A stretch of 64,000 nt of DNA from Candidatus Defluviilinea gracilis. Lineage in GTDB: Bacteria > Chloroflexota > Anaerolineae > Anaerolineales > Villigracilaceae. Location: positions 1 through 64,000 of the forward strand of contig JADJWS010000001.1 in NCBI GenBank assembly GCA_016716235.1. The letters run 5' to 3'. The translations under genes were made by a program, and so were the position numbers. Under the pieces are notes generated by a model. That model was not told the origin of the DNA. It searched no databases and was given only the letters and a program-made list of their open reading frames with translations. The stretch's first letter is position 1; each line of letters opens with the position of its first letter. Shown one piece after another: positions 33,077-42,227 of the stretch.

Positions 33077-35416
33077 ATGGCTCAGCCTGAAACAAGCAGA
33101 GCAACACAAGAGAAAAAACAATCTGTGAAAGCCGCTCGATCGCAACACGGGACGGCTGTGTCTTCACGAGAGGAATACCTCGCGCTTCTCAATGAGATGA
33201 CACATGCCATCCTGCTCTCCGAGGATTTTGACGCCACTCTACACGCTTTGGCGATCGATATGGCAAGGCTCATCGGCGCGGACGATTGTTATATCACGCG
33301 GTGGGACGCGGAACGACAGTTAACCATCCCCACTGCGACCACGGCAAAACTCCCATTCCAGTATTCGCGGGATGCTGAAAAGAACCCCGAGGTTCATTCT
33401 CTCACCGCCTCTGTATTACGAGCCGAGCGCGCGCTTGCCATAGAGGATGTATTCAACTCCCCCTATATCAGTATCGAGATTGCAAAGCGCTACCCAGCGC
33501 GCTCGGCATTAGGCGTTCCGCTCATCGCAAGAGAGCGGAAATTGGGCGCGGCAATCATTGCTTTTAACGAGCCTCATCAATTTACGGCGGAGGAAACCGA
33601 ACGAGCGGAAGAGGCGGGCAACCAGATCGCGCTGGCGCTCTGGAACTTCCAACAAAGCGCGGAGATCCAACATCGCCTCAAAGAGAGCCATGCCCTGGCG
33701 AAGATCGGGCGCGCCCTTAGTGAAACCGAGCGCGTGGGCACCAGCGGAGTCTTACAACTGATCGTTGATTCTGCCCGCGAACTCATTCCGCAAGTTGAAA
33801 AAAGCGTTATTCATCTGTTAGAAGCAGACGAACAGGCTTTATTTGCCCGCGCTGTTTCCGGCTTCGACGAGGGTGAAAAAAAAATTGAGCGGGTACGGAT
33901 GCGTTTGGGCGAAGGCGTGGCAGGGCAGGTGATCCGCGAGGGGGTTACGATCAACATCGGAGATATACGGACCCATCCGGATTTCATTCGCGGCGAGTCG
34001 TTGCCTGAATTTCGCTCCTTGCTGGTTGCGCCGGTGCAAAGCGGCGACCAACAAATTGGCACGATCAGCGTTCAAAGCGCCCTGGCAAACGCTTTTTCCA
34101 TGAAAGACGCCGAGTTGCTCAACGCGCTGGGCGTGCAAGCCGCCATTGCCATCGAAAACTCCAACTTGTTCGAGAACACGCAACAACGATTAAAAGAGGT
34201 GGGCGCGCTCTACCGAACCAGCCGGGGGTTGGCGGCGTCGCTGGATACGGACGAACTCATCAAGGAAGTTGTAAAACTTCTTCACCAAAATTTCGGCTAT
34301 TATCATGTGCAGATTTATCTGATCGAACCGGATAGTAGAAACCTTGTGATACGCCACGGTAGCGGATATATTGGCGACACGCTTGTGCAACAGGGACACT
34401 ATATCCCTCCCGGCGAGGGGATCGCCGGTCATGTGGCGGAAACCGGTGAGTCGTTTATCTCCAACAATGTCGATCGCGTGGTTTTCTTCAAGCGCAGTCC
34501 TTTACTGCCCGAAACACAATCCGAAATTGCCGTGCCGATCAAGATCGAGGATCGAGTGGTGGGCGTGCTGGATATTCAACAAACGCCGCCGCACCGCCTC
34601 ACGGATAGCGACCTGCAACTCATGGTCGCCGTTGCGGACCAGTTGACCGTGGTGTTACAAAAAGCCAATTTATATAATACTCTGCAAACGGCTTTACGCC
34701 AGGAACAAACGGTTCGCTCGCAATTGATCCAAAACGAGCGTCTCGCGCTTGTCGGGCGATTGCTTGCTTCTGTTTCCCATGAACTGAATAACCCACTGCA
34801 AGCGATTCAAAACGCTCTGTTCCTTCTGAAAGAGGAGGCGGATCTTTCCAGCCAGGCAAAACAGGACCTGGATGTGATTCTAGCGGAAGCAGAACGGATG
34901 GCGGCGTTGATCGAGCGTCTGCGCAGCGCCTACCGCCCCATGCGCATGATGGATTTTCAACCCGTGGAACTCAACGGGTTGATCGAGGACGTCCACGCCC
35001 TGATCTCCACGCATATGCGTCAAAAAGAAATCGCTTTTGAATTTTTCCCAGACGCCAACCTGCCAGCTATTTCAGGCGTATCGGATCAGATTCGACAGGT
35101 GGTATTGAATCTGTTCCTGAACGCGGTCGAGGTGATGAAACCCGGCGGGCGCCTCATCGTTCAGACCCAAGGGTTGGTCTCACAAAACGAAATCCTCTTC
35201 ACCGTCAAAGATACGGGTCCTGGCATCGACCCTGAAATGCTCCCCAGGGTTTTCGATGCGTTTATCACCAGCAAACATACAGGCACCGGGCTTGGGCTGA
35301 CCATCACACACGACATCATCCAACAACATCATGGGCGCATTGAAGCGGCGAACGACCCGCAAGGCGGGGCGACCTTCACCATTTGGCTGCCAATTCACGA
35401 GGAGGGCTTTGAATGA
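33077..35416 (+). CDS. Triple-GAF soluble sensor histidine kinase
   Basis: 779 residues, no TM segment. Three GAF-type domains (about 30-185, 205-355, 370-525) are followed by HisKA with 'LLASVSHELNNPLQAIQNALFLL' near 565-588 and HATPase_c with 'VLNLFLNAVEVM' (N box), 'VKDTGPGIDPEMLPRVFDAFITSKHTGTGLGLT' (G boxes). The kinase autophosphorylates on the H-box His and passes phosphate to a receiver, most likely the OmpR-type regulator that overlaps its stop by 4 bp. GAF ligands unknown; the third GAF ('FGYYHVQIYLIEPD') resembles those in the membrane sensors downstream. It starts 22 bp after rny. Confidence 0.9.
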   Translation: MAQPETSRATQEKKQSVKAARSQHGTAVSSREEYLALLNEMTHAILLSEDFDATLHALAIDMARLIGADDCYITRWDAERQLTIPTATTAKLPFQYSRDAEKNPEVHSLTASVLRAERALAIEDVFNSPYISIEIAKRYPARSALGVPLIARERKLGAAIIAFNEPHQFTAEETERAEEAGNQIALALWNFQQSAEIQHRLKESHALAKIGRALSETERVGTSGVLQLIVDSARELIPQVEKSVIHLLEADEQALFARAVSGFDEGEKKIERVRMRLGEGVAGQVIREGVTINIGDIRTHPDFIRGESLPEFRSLLVAPVQSGDQQIGTISVQSALANAFSMKDAELLNALGVQAAIAIENSNLFENTQQRLKEVGALYRTSRGLAASLDTDELIKEVVKLLHQNFGYYHVQIYLIEPDSRNLVIRHGSGYIGDTLVQQGHYIPPGEGIAGHVAETGESFISNNVDRVVFFKRSPLLPETQSEIAVPIKIEDRVVGVLDIQQTPPHRLTDSDLQLMVAVADQLTVVLQKANLYNTLQTALRQEQTVRSQLIQNERLALVGRLLASVSHELNNPLQAIQNALFLLKEEADLSSQAKQDLDVILAEAERMAALIERLRSAYRPMRMMDFQPVELNGLIEDVHALISTHMRQKEIAFEFFPDANLPAISGVSDQIRQVVLNLFLNAVEVMKPGGRLIVQTQGLVSQNEILFTVKDTGPGIDPEMLPRVFDAFITSKHTGTGLGLTITHDIIQQHHGRIEAANDPQGGATFTIWLPIHEEGFE

Positions 35417-36219
35417 GCGCCAGCGGTCACATTCTGATCATTGACGATGAAGCCAGCCTGCGCCAAACTTTAGCGCGTATTCTTCAACGCGCGGGGTTTG
35501 AAGTCACCACCGCCATCAACGGGACAGAAGGATTTTCTCTCGTTTCACAGCACCTGTTTGACATGGTCTATCTCGATATTCGTATGCCGGATGTGAGCGG
35601 GCTGGAACTGCTCAAGTCGATCCACGCGAAGTACCCGGACCTGCCGGTCATTTTGTTCACCGCCCAACCCGACCTGAATTCGGCGGTGGAGGCGTTGAGA
35701 AGCGGGGCAACCGATTATCTCTTGAAGCCGCTCAAGCCTCAGGCTGTGGTCGACCGCACGAATTCTGTTTTGGCAAACCAACACAAAGAACGGCGCAAGC
35801 GCGAACTGCAAAGGCAAATTGATTCTTTGCAAGCCGAATTGAACGAGTTGGAAACCCCAAGGGGCGAACCGGCCGAATCGAAGGCTGAGCAGGCAGCCAC
35901 GGCGGATGACCGCTTTCTCAAACGCGGCGCGCTCACACTCGACCTGCACACTCGCCGCGTCGCGATGAATGAGCGCGTCATCAATCTTCCGCCAACTTCA
36001 TTCGATTATTTATTGTCGTTGGCGCGTCACACTCCAAACGTGGTGGATTATCAAACGCTTGTCTCCGAAGCGCAGGGCTATGATGCCGATGTGCGCGAGG
36101 CGCAAGAATTAACAAAATGGCACATCCATCACATCCGCCAGGCGATCGAGCCAGATCCGCGCAACCCGGTTCATGTGATTAATGTGCGAGGCACGGGGTA
36201 TCGGCTTGTCTTAGGCTGA
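35413..36219 (+). CDS. OmpR/PhoB-type response regulator
   Basis: 268 residues. Receiver domain (about 7-122) with 'ILIIDDEASLRQTL' acidic pocket, phosphoacceptor Asp in 'DMVYLDIRMPDVSG', Thr in 'VILFTAQPD' and Lys in 'YLLKPLKP'. A charged helix (about 125-165) links to a C-terminal winged helix (about 172-268) ending 'HIHHIRQAIEPDPRNPVHVINVRGTGYRLV', typical of OmpR-type DNA binding. 4-bp overlap with the upstream kinase supports pairing. It is the only DNA-binding output in the signalling array. Confidence 0.92.
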   Translation: MSASGHILIIDDEASLRQTLARILQRAGFEVTTAINGTEGFSLVSQHLFDMVYLDIRMPDVSGLELLKSIHAKYPDLPVILFTAQPDLNSAVEALRSGATDYLLKPLKPQAVVDRTNSVLANQHKERRKRELQRQIDSLQAELNELETPRGEPAESKAEQAATADDRFLKRGALTLDLHTRRVAMNERVINLPPTSFDYLLSLARHTPNVVDYQTLVSEAQGYDADVREAQELTKWHIHHIRQAIEPDPRNPVHVINVRGTGYRLVLG

Positions 36220-36363
36220 GAGTTCGTGGCGCGCAGTTTCCTGTGCGCCTGCGCGAGGCGTCTCATCAACCCGGGCGCGCAACAAGGGGATACAAACTTT
36301 TGCCAACTTTATCCAATTAATTCAAACGGTGCGGCGGGGAAGATCAGAGAAAATAAGGAGGCG

Positions 36364-38688
36364 ATGAACCGACCTTCCCTTCCCATGGTAGACACGCCGG
36401 TCAAAATCCTTGTGGTGGACGATCACCCCAATACGGCGACGATGTTAGCGCGCGCCATTTCGCAATTAGGTCCTCAGGTAAAAGTTGCTTCAGCCACCAG
36501 CGCCAGTGAGGCGCTGCGCCACGCGGGCAACGACGTTGTGGATATTCTAATTACCGACATGGTGATGCCGGAGATGACCGGGTTGGAATTGATCGAGCAG
36601 TTGAACAGCAACCCGGCGGGGCGACCGGCGTTTTCGTTCTTGATCACCGCGTACGACGTGCCGGGGTTGAAAGTCAGCGCGAACCGCCTCAAGGTGAAGG
36701 AAGTCATTGTCAAGCCGGTTCATCCCGAGCGGATCTGCCAGATCGTCGCGCGCGCCATGGATGAAATGCATCAGGCGAAGACCGTTCACAAAGAGCCAAT
36801 CCCCCAGAAATCCTTCACGATTTTGATCGCCGACGACCAGCCCGATAACCTCACATTACTCGCCCGTTATCTAAGCAACGAGGGCTACAAACACATCAAA
36901 GCCAAAGACGGCGTCGAGACGTTGACGCTTGTTCGAAGCGACATGCCCGACCTGGTCCTGCTGGACGTCAACATGCCGCGCAAAGACGGCTTTGCCGTTT
37001 TGGAGGAAATTCGCGCCGACCCCGCCATCCAACACATCCCGGTCATCATCCTCACCGCGGCGAAACTCGACCTCGCCGACATCCAATCTGGGTTGAACAT
37101 GGGCGCGGACGATTATGTGACCAAGCCTTTCGACCGCCGCGAATTACTCGCCCGCATCCGCACAAAGTTGCGCGTTAAGCAGGCGGAGGATGTGATCCGA
37201 CGGCGGAACCGCGAACTTAACCTGTTGCCTGAAATCGGCAAGGAGTTGAGCGCGCGGCTTAACATCGATGAACTGACAACCGTGTTGCTCAAACGCACGG
37301 TGGAAACCCTTGGGGCAATGTTTGGTCATATCCTGATCCTCAATCCAACGGGAACGTATGAAAAAACATTCCGTCTCGAATCATCCTCCTCCGACTTTAC
37401 GCTACCGCAGGGGTTGTTTGAAATCGTCAATGAGTCTCGCCAGGGGTTCATTGTAGACGACACGCAAACCGACCCGCTCTGGCGGGATGAAAAAGAGGCA
37501 TTCGCCGGCTCCGCGGTCGTTGTCCCCATGTTCGGCAGGCACAGCCTGCTGGGGATCCTGGTGCTCACAAACGAGCAAACCAAATACTTCACCCTCGATC
37601 ATTTGCTGTTACTGCAAGCCATTACCAGCCAGGCAAGCATCGCGTTGGAAAACGCCCAGTTATACAACATCGTGTCGCGGGAACAGCAACAATTAGCCGC
37701 CGTGCTGCAAAACGCGGCAGACGCAATTCTTGTGTTCGATGCCGAATACCGGCTGACTCTCGTAAACCCAGCCGCTCAAAAGTTATTTACCGATTACGAG
37801 ACAAACCTTGGGCAAACTTTGGAGGCGGGCGCCGGATACGATTCCTTCCTCGCGCTCCTCAACCAGACTCAGGATACGAACGCTTCTTTCGCAGGGGAGG
37901 TTGTTTGGCCCGACCAGCGCGTTTTCTCCGCCTCCGCCACTCCCCTCGAGCAGGGCGGGTGCGTGGTTATCCTGCACGATGTGACGCGCTTCAAGGAACT
38001 GGAGCGCGTGAAAGATGAGTTCATCGCGATCGCGTCTCACGATCTGCGAAACCCGATCACGTCCATCAAAGGCTTCGGTCACCTCATCAAACAAGCGGGA
38101 CCGCTCAACGACAACCAGACTGAATTTGTGGAACGCATTCAGAACTCCACAGAGACTATGAGCGAACTCGTGGAGAACCTGCTCGATCTGGCAAAAATGG
38201 ATTTGGGCGAGGAACCCGCGTTTGAAATTCTGGATGCCACTCGCCTCTTAACGGACATCGCGGATGAATTTAAACCGCAGGCAGAAGCGAAGGGGCTGTG
38301 GCTCACGCTGGGGAAAACCGGGACCAGCTCACATGTGAGAGGAGACGCGTTGCAGATCCGTCAGGCTTTAAGAAATTTGATCGGCAACGCCGTCAAATAC
38401 ACGCCGGAGGGCGGCAGAATTTCGCTTTCATCTGAAAACCAGCCTGGGCAGGTGTGTCTCCACATTCGGGATAACGGCTACGGAATCCCCGCCTCTGACC
38501 TGCCTCACATCTTTGACCGTTTCTACCGGGTGCGAAATAACGGGCATGACGATGTAAAAGGCAATGGGCTGGGGCTGGCAATTGTAAAAATGATCGCCGA
38601 AGAACACGGCGGAAGCGTGGCGGTGGAGAGCGCGCAAGGCGAAGGAACCTGCTTTAGCCTGACCCTGCCGCTGGTCGCCGAGGCATAA
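36364..38688 (+). CDS. Hybrid histidine kinase with two N-terminal receivers, GAF and PAS
   Basis: 774 residues from ATG 36364, chosen because AAGGAGG lies just before it; the frame is open to 36226. Receiver 1 (about 15-130: 'ILVVDDHPNTATML', 'DILITDMVMPEMTG') and receiver 2 (about 155-275: 'ILIADDQPDNLTLL', 'DLVLLDVNMPRKDG', 'YVTKPFDR'), then GAF (about 295-450), PAS (about 455-545) and HisKA with 'FIAIASHDLRNPITSIKGFG', followed by HATPase_c ('LRNLIGNAVKYTPEGG', 'IRDNGYGIPASDLPHIFDRFYR', 'GNGLGLAIV'). No TM segment. Receivers placed before the kinase suggest that it is controlled by other kinases of the array. Confidence 0.9.
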   Translation: MNRPSLPMVDTPVKILVVDDHPNTATMLARAISQLGPQVKVASATSASEALRHAGNDVVDILITDMVMPEMTGLELIEQLNSNPAGRPAFSFLITAYDVPGLKVSANRLKVKEVIVKPVHPERICQIVARAMDEMHQAKTVHKEPIPQKSFTILIADDQPDNLTLLARYLSNEGYKHIKAKDGVETLTLVRSDMPDLVLLDVNMPRKDGFAVLEEIRADPAIQHIPVIILTAAKLDLADIQSGLNMGADDYVTKPFDRRELLARIRTKLRVKQAEDVIRRRNRELNLLPEIGKELSARLNIDELTTVLLKRTVETLGAMFGHILILNPTGTYEKTFRLESSSSDFTLPQGLFEIVNESRQGFIVDDTQTDPLWRDEKEAFAGSAVVVPMFGRHSLLGILVLTNEQTKYFTLDHLLLLQAITSQASIALENAQLYNIVSREQQQLAAVLQNAADAILVFDAEYRLTLVNPAAQKLFTDYETNLGQTLEAGAGYDSFLALLNQTQDTNASFAGEVVWPDQRVFSASATPLEQGGCVVILHDVTRFKELERVKDEFIAIASHDLRNPITSIKGFGHLIKQAGPLNDNQTEFVERIQNSTETMSELVENLLDLAKMDLGEEPAFEILDATRLLTDIADEFKPQAEAKGLWLTLGKTGTSSHVRGDALQIRQALRNLIGNAVKYTPEGGRISLSSENQPGQVCLHIRDNGYGIPASDLPHIFDRFYRVRNNGHDDVKGNGLGLAIVKMIAEEHGGSVAVESAQGEGTCFSLTLPLVAEA

Positions 38689-38789
38689 GGACCAACTTTT
38701 CCCAACTTTTCTACACGAATTCCATCGGTCGTTGCGATGAATTCATGCAAAATATGACTACCGAGATCGTTTTCTCAAAGGAGCCAATC

Positions 38790-39761
38790 ATGTCGACTAA
38801 AAAATTATTCGTTTTGTTTTTCGCTCTTAGTTTGATCCTGTCAAGCTGTGGCGCGTCGAAGCCCCAATCGTATACCGTTGGGGTCATTGTGGAGATCAGT
38901 TGGTTAAGCCCAATTGTCGATCACTTTAAAACCACAATGACCGAATTGGGGTATGTGGAAGGTGAAAATATCACCTATCTCTATAACCCCGAAGTGGGAC
39001 CCGACCAGGCGGCATTCGACGCCGAAGCGCAACGGCTGATGGAACAAAAGGTGGATATCTTCTTTACGGTCGGCACCCTGACCACGAAAGCCGCAAAGAA
39101 AGCGGTGGAAGGCACAGACATCCCAGTGGTGTTCACCCCGGTCATCAATCCCGTTGAAGAAGGCGTAGTGGCGAGCATTGCCAACCCGGGCGGCAATGTG
39201 ACCGGCGTGCAAATCGTAGACCGTTCTGCCAAAGCGCTGGAGTGGGCGCTGAAGATCGCGCCCGATACAAAGTATGTTTATATTCCTCACAATCCCGCCG
39301 ATACTATTACGACGATGGTCTTGCAGGGCATAACCGACAGCCTGCCTCAATTCAAGGTGGAGTTGGCGCCCGGCAGCGAGGTAAACAGTATTGATGAGAT
39401 GTTGGCGGCTGTTGAAACTTTGCCGGAAGATACCATCATCTTCTTGCCTTCGCCTCTCTCAAGCCTGGAGCCGGGGCTGGAACAACTGAGCGAGGTGGCT
39501 AAGAAACAAGGAGTTCCGGTATTTGGCAGTAACAGAGGCGGAAGCGCGCTCTATCTGATTTCCGACTATACAGTGACCTTCGCGGGGGAGGCGGAACAAG
39601 GCGCCGCCATGGTGAACCGGATATTGAAAGGCGCCAGCCCCGCTGAAACGCCGGTGGAAACCGCCGATAGCTTTTTGTTCATCAACTTAAATGCCGCTCA
39701 AGCGTATGGCGTTACGATTTCAGACGAGATCATCAAGCAGGCAAACACGATCATCCGCTAA
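38790..39761 (+). CDS. ABC-type substrate-binding lipoprotein (PF04392-like), no transporter partner
   Basis: 323 residues from ATG 38790 (MSTKKLFVLFFALSLILSSC, lipobox Cys 20), with AAGGAG eight bases upstream; the frame from 38745 is rejected. 'YTVGVIVEISWLSPIVDHFKTTMTELGYVEGENI', 'IFFTVGTLTTKAAKKAVEGTDIPVVFTPVINPVEEG', 'GGNVTGVQI' and 'DYTVTFAGEAEQGAAMVNRILKGASPAETPVE' are typical of the PF04392 family. Members bind amino acids or related solutes, but no permease or ATPase gene is adjacent. Its place between the kinases and the Cache sensors suggests a role as periplasmic ligand receptor. Confidence 0.85.
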   Translation: MSTKKLFVLFFALSLILSSCGASKPQSYTVGVIVEISWLSPIVDHFKTTMTELGYVEGENITYLYNPEVGPDQAAFDAEAQRLMEQKVDIFFTVGTLTTKAAKKAVEGTDIPVVFTPVINPVEEGVVASIANPGGNVTGVQIVDRSAKALEWALKIAPDTKYVYIPHNPADTITTMVLQGITDSLPQFKVELAPGSEVNSIDEMLAAVETLPEDTIIFLPSPLSSLEPGLEQLSEVAKKQGVPVFGSNRGGSALYLISDYTVTFAGEAEQGAAMVNRILKGASPAETPVETADSFLFINLNAAQAYGVTISDEIIKQANTIIR

Positions 39762-39769
39762 GGTAAACG

Positions 39770-39812
39770 TTTTGCAGACCCCAACGGCTTCTGTCTCTTG
39801 GGGTCTGCAAAA
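39770..39812 (+). terminator. Intrinsic terminator after the binding lipoprotein
   Basis: Perfect 15-bp stem TTTTGCAGACCCCAA / TTGGGGTCTGCAAAA (39770-39784 / 39798-39812) with 13-nt loop. There is no long T run after it, but stem length and position right after the stop support termination or 3' protection. It divides the array into two transcription units. Confidence 0.7.
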
Positions 39813-39871
39813 TATCATTCACAGAATACGTCCAATGGTACGCGATCGAAAGTTCTAGTCGGAGACCCTCT

Positions 39872-42169
39872 ATGAGAAAAAGCCTACAAACACGATTGAC
39901 AGTCTACTTTATTGCGCTAGTGTTGATTCCTTTGTTAATCGTTGGAGCCATAGGCGCCTGGCAAACCTACAGTGGCGAGGTTCCCCACGCTCTGGAATCT
40001 CAGGGGCAGCTCGCAAAACGCGTGGCTGAACAGGTCGAAAACTTCATCGAGGGACGCGAAACCGAACTGCGTTCATTGACTGCTATCAATGATTTTTCGA
40101 ATGCTACACGGGAAGAACAAACCGTCCTGCTTTCCAATCTGTTTTCAGACCAGACGGTCTACGAGGAACTGGTTCTGACGAACGGCCAAGGCAGGGAATT
40201 GATCTTCCTCTCCCGCTCGAAGGTGGTTACACCCGGGGAATTTAGCAATAGGGCTGGTTCCGAAGAATTTGATAAGCCGAAAGAAACGAACGCAACCTAT
40301 TTTAGCCCTGTCTTTTTCAACGAAGTCACGGGCGAGCCGTATATGGTCGTTTCCGTTCCAATGCTCGACCTTCGGAGCGGCAGGCTCGATTATGTGCTGA
40401 TCGCCAAGATTCGTTTCAAATCGGTGTGGGACCTCATGGCGCAGGCGGGCGTAACTGGCGAGAGCGCAGTATACATGACAGATAATAACGGTTTCGTGGT
40501 TGCCCATGCCAATCCTTCCTTCGTTTTGAAAAGAGCGCAAATCACTCCTCCAGCAGAAAATTCATTTACCACCGGCTTAAGCGGGGCTTCCGCCGCTTTG
40601 GCAGTCGAAAAGATTACGTTTGGCGATCAAACCTTTTATGTTCTCGCCGAACAGCCCGCTTCTGAAGCGTTATCGCTGGCTTCCAAAAACATCATTCTGA
40701 CGATCATCACAACTTTGATCGCGATCGTCGTCGCCGGTTTCTTAGGCGTGCTTGCCGCCCGCCAGATCACCACTCCGATCACTGAATTAGCCGCAACGGC
40801 GCAATTGGTCAGCGAAGGCGATTTAACCCGGACGACTCATGTGAGTAATCAGGATGAAATCGGCGCGCTGGCTACGGCGTTCAACCGCATGACATCCCAA
40901 CTGCGCGACTTGATCGGTTCTTTGGAACAACGCGTGGCTGAACGCACAAAGGCGCTTTCCTCTGTGGCGGAAGTAGGCATCGCCGCTTCCACGATTTTAG
41001 AGACAGACGAATTGTTGCAACAGGTGGTTGACCTCACCAAGGAGCGCTTCAATTTGTATCACGCCCATATTTATCTCTTGAACGAAGCCGGCGACACGCT
41101 TGTGCTTGCTTCGGGCGCGGGCGCGGCGGGCAGGCAGATGGTCGCCGAAGGTCGTTCCATTCCACTCGACCGCGAACAGTCATTGGTGGCTCGCGCCGCC
41201 CGCGAACGAAAAGGCGTCACGGTCAACGACGTGACGCAAGCGCCGGACTTTCTGCCTAACCCGCTGTTGCCCGACACGCGCTCCGAGATGGCTGTGCCGA
41301 TGATCGTGGGCGAAAACATCATTGGCGTGTTCGACGTGCAATCGGAGGCAATCGGTCGCTTTACAGACGCGGATATCGCCGTTCAAACCACGCTCAGTTC
41401 GCAAGTTGCCGTTGCCGTGCAAAATGCCAATCAATACGAGGAAACCAGAGCGGCGTTAGCGCAGTCTGAAAAGTTGTTCAACGCAAGCGATCGTTTGTCG
41501 CAAGCGACCAATTTACAGGAATTGATCAAATTCATCGTAGAGTCGCTGGGGATTCGCGCGATCGACCGGGCTATCTTGGGAAGCCTGGCGTATAACGACA
41601 GGGATGAACTGGATGGCATGACCATTATTGCAAACTGGTCGAAGAGCGCCGAACTGCCAGCCTCTCCCATTGACACGCATTATTCGAAAGACATGTTAAG
41701 TTCCCTGTCTATGTTCACAAGCCTGGAACCGCTGTTTTTTAGCGACGTATGGAACGACGAGCGCGTGGACGAGGCGACCAGAGCCATCGCCCAAAAGGTA
41801 AATTATCGCAGTGTTGCGGCTCTCCCCATCTATATTGGATCGCGTCGCGACGCCATTGTCTTGCTGGAAGGACAGCAACCGCACAGTTTCACGCAAGCCG
41901 AAACCCGTCTGCTCGCCTCTCTAAGCCCCCAATTTGCCGCCATTTTGGAGAACCGCCGCCAGTTTGAACGGGCGCAAGAACAGGCAAAACGCGAGGCGAT
42001 GCTTAACTTGATCACACAAAAGATTCAAGGCGCAACATCGATCGAAGCGGCGATGAAGATCACAGCCCGCGAGTTAGGTCATGCGCTGGGCATGAAGCCC
42101 ACCCTGGTTTCCCTCGATCAGCCCGTGCCAGCCGGCGACGCTCAAAAAGTTACGGAAAACAGGCAATGA
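39872..42169 (+). CDS. Membrane sensor: dCache-HAMP-GAF-GAF, no kinase domain
   Basis: 765 residues. TM1 (about 10-30), extracytoplasmic dCache-like domain (about 35-270, 'VYMTDNNGFVVAHANPSFVL'), TM2 (about 275-298), HAMP (about 299-350, 'ITTPITELAATAQLVSEGDLTRTT'), coiled coil, GAF 1 (about 370-530, 'LYHAHIYLLNEAGDTLVLASGAG', 'LPDTRSEMAVPMIV') and a second divergent GAF (about 550-690). A tail 'AKREAMLNLITQKIQGATSIEAAMKITARELG' follows and the protein stops. No HisKA, GGDEF, EAL or phosphatase domain is present, so it must signal through partners, probably the kinase at 48489. Confidence 0.87.
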   Translation: MRKSLQTRLTVYFIALVLIPLLIVGAIGAWQTYSGEVPHALESQGQLAKRVAEQVENFIEGRETELRSLTAINDFSNATREEQTVLLSNLFSDQTVYEELVLTNGQGRELIFLSRSKVVTPGEFSNRAGSEEFDKPKETNATYFSPVFFNEVTGEPYMVVSVPMLDLRSGRLDYVLIAKIRFKSVWDLMAQAGVTGESAVYMTDNNGFVVAHANPSFVLKRAQITPPAENSFTTGLSGASAALAVEKITFGDQTFYVLAEQPASEALSLASKNIILTIITTLIAIVVAGFLGVLAARQITTPITELAATAQLVSEGDLTRTTHVSNQDEIGALATAFNRMTSQLRDLIGSLEQRVAERTKALSSVAEVGIAASTILETDELLQQVVDLTKERFNLYHAHIYLLNEAGDTLVLASGAGAAGRQMVAEGRSIPLDREQSLVARAARERKGVTVNDVTQAPDFLPNPLLPDTRSEMAVPMIVGENIIGVFDVQSEAIGRFTDADIAVQTTLSSQVAVAVQNANQYEETRAALAQSEKLFNASDRLSQATNLQELIKFIVESLGIRAIDRAILGSLAYNDRDELDGMTIIANWSKSAELPASPIDTHYSKDMLSSLSMFTSLEPLFFSDVWNDERVDEATRAIAQKVNYRSVAALPIYIGSRRDAIVLLEGQQPHSFTQAETRLLASLSPQFAAILENRRQFERAQEQAKREAMLNLITQKIQGATSIEAAMKITARELGHALGMKPTLVSLDQPVPAGDAQKVTENRQ

Positions 42170-42227
42170 TGACATTCACTGGAGCCATGTTCCACTTCTT
42201 CTTCCCGAACGCGCAAGGAGTCATGAA

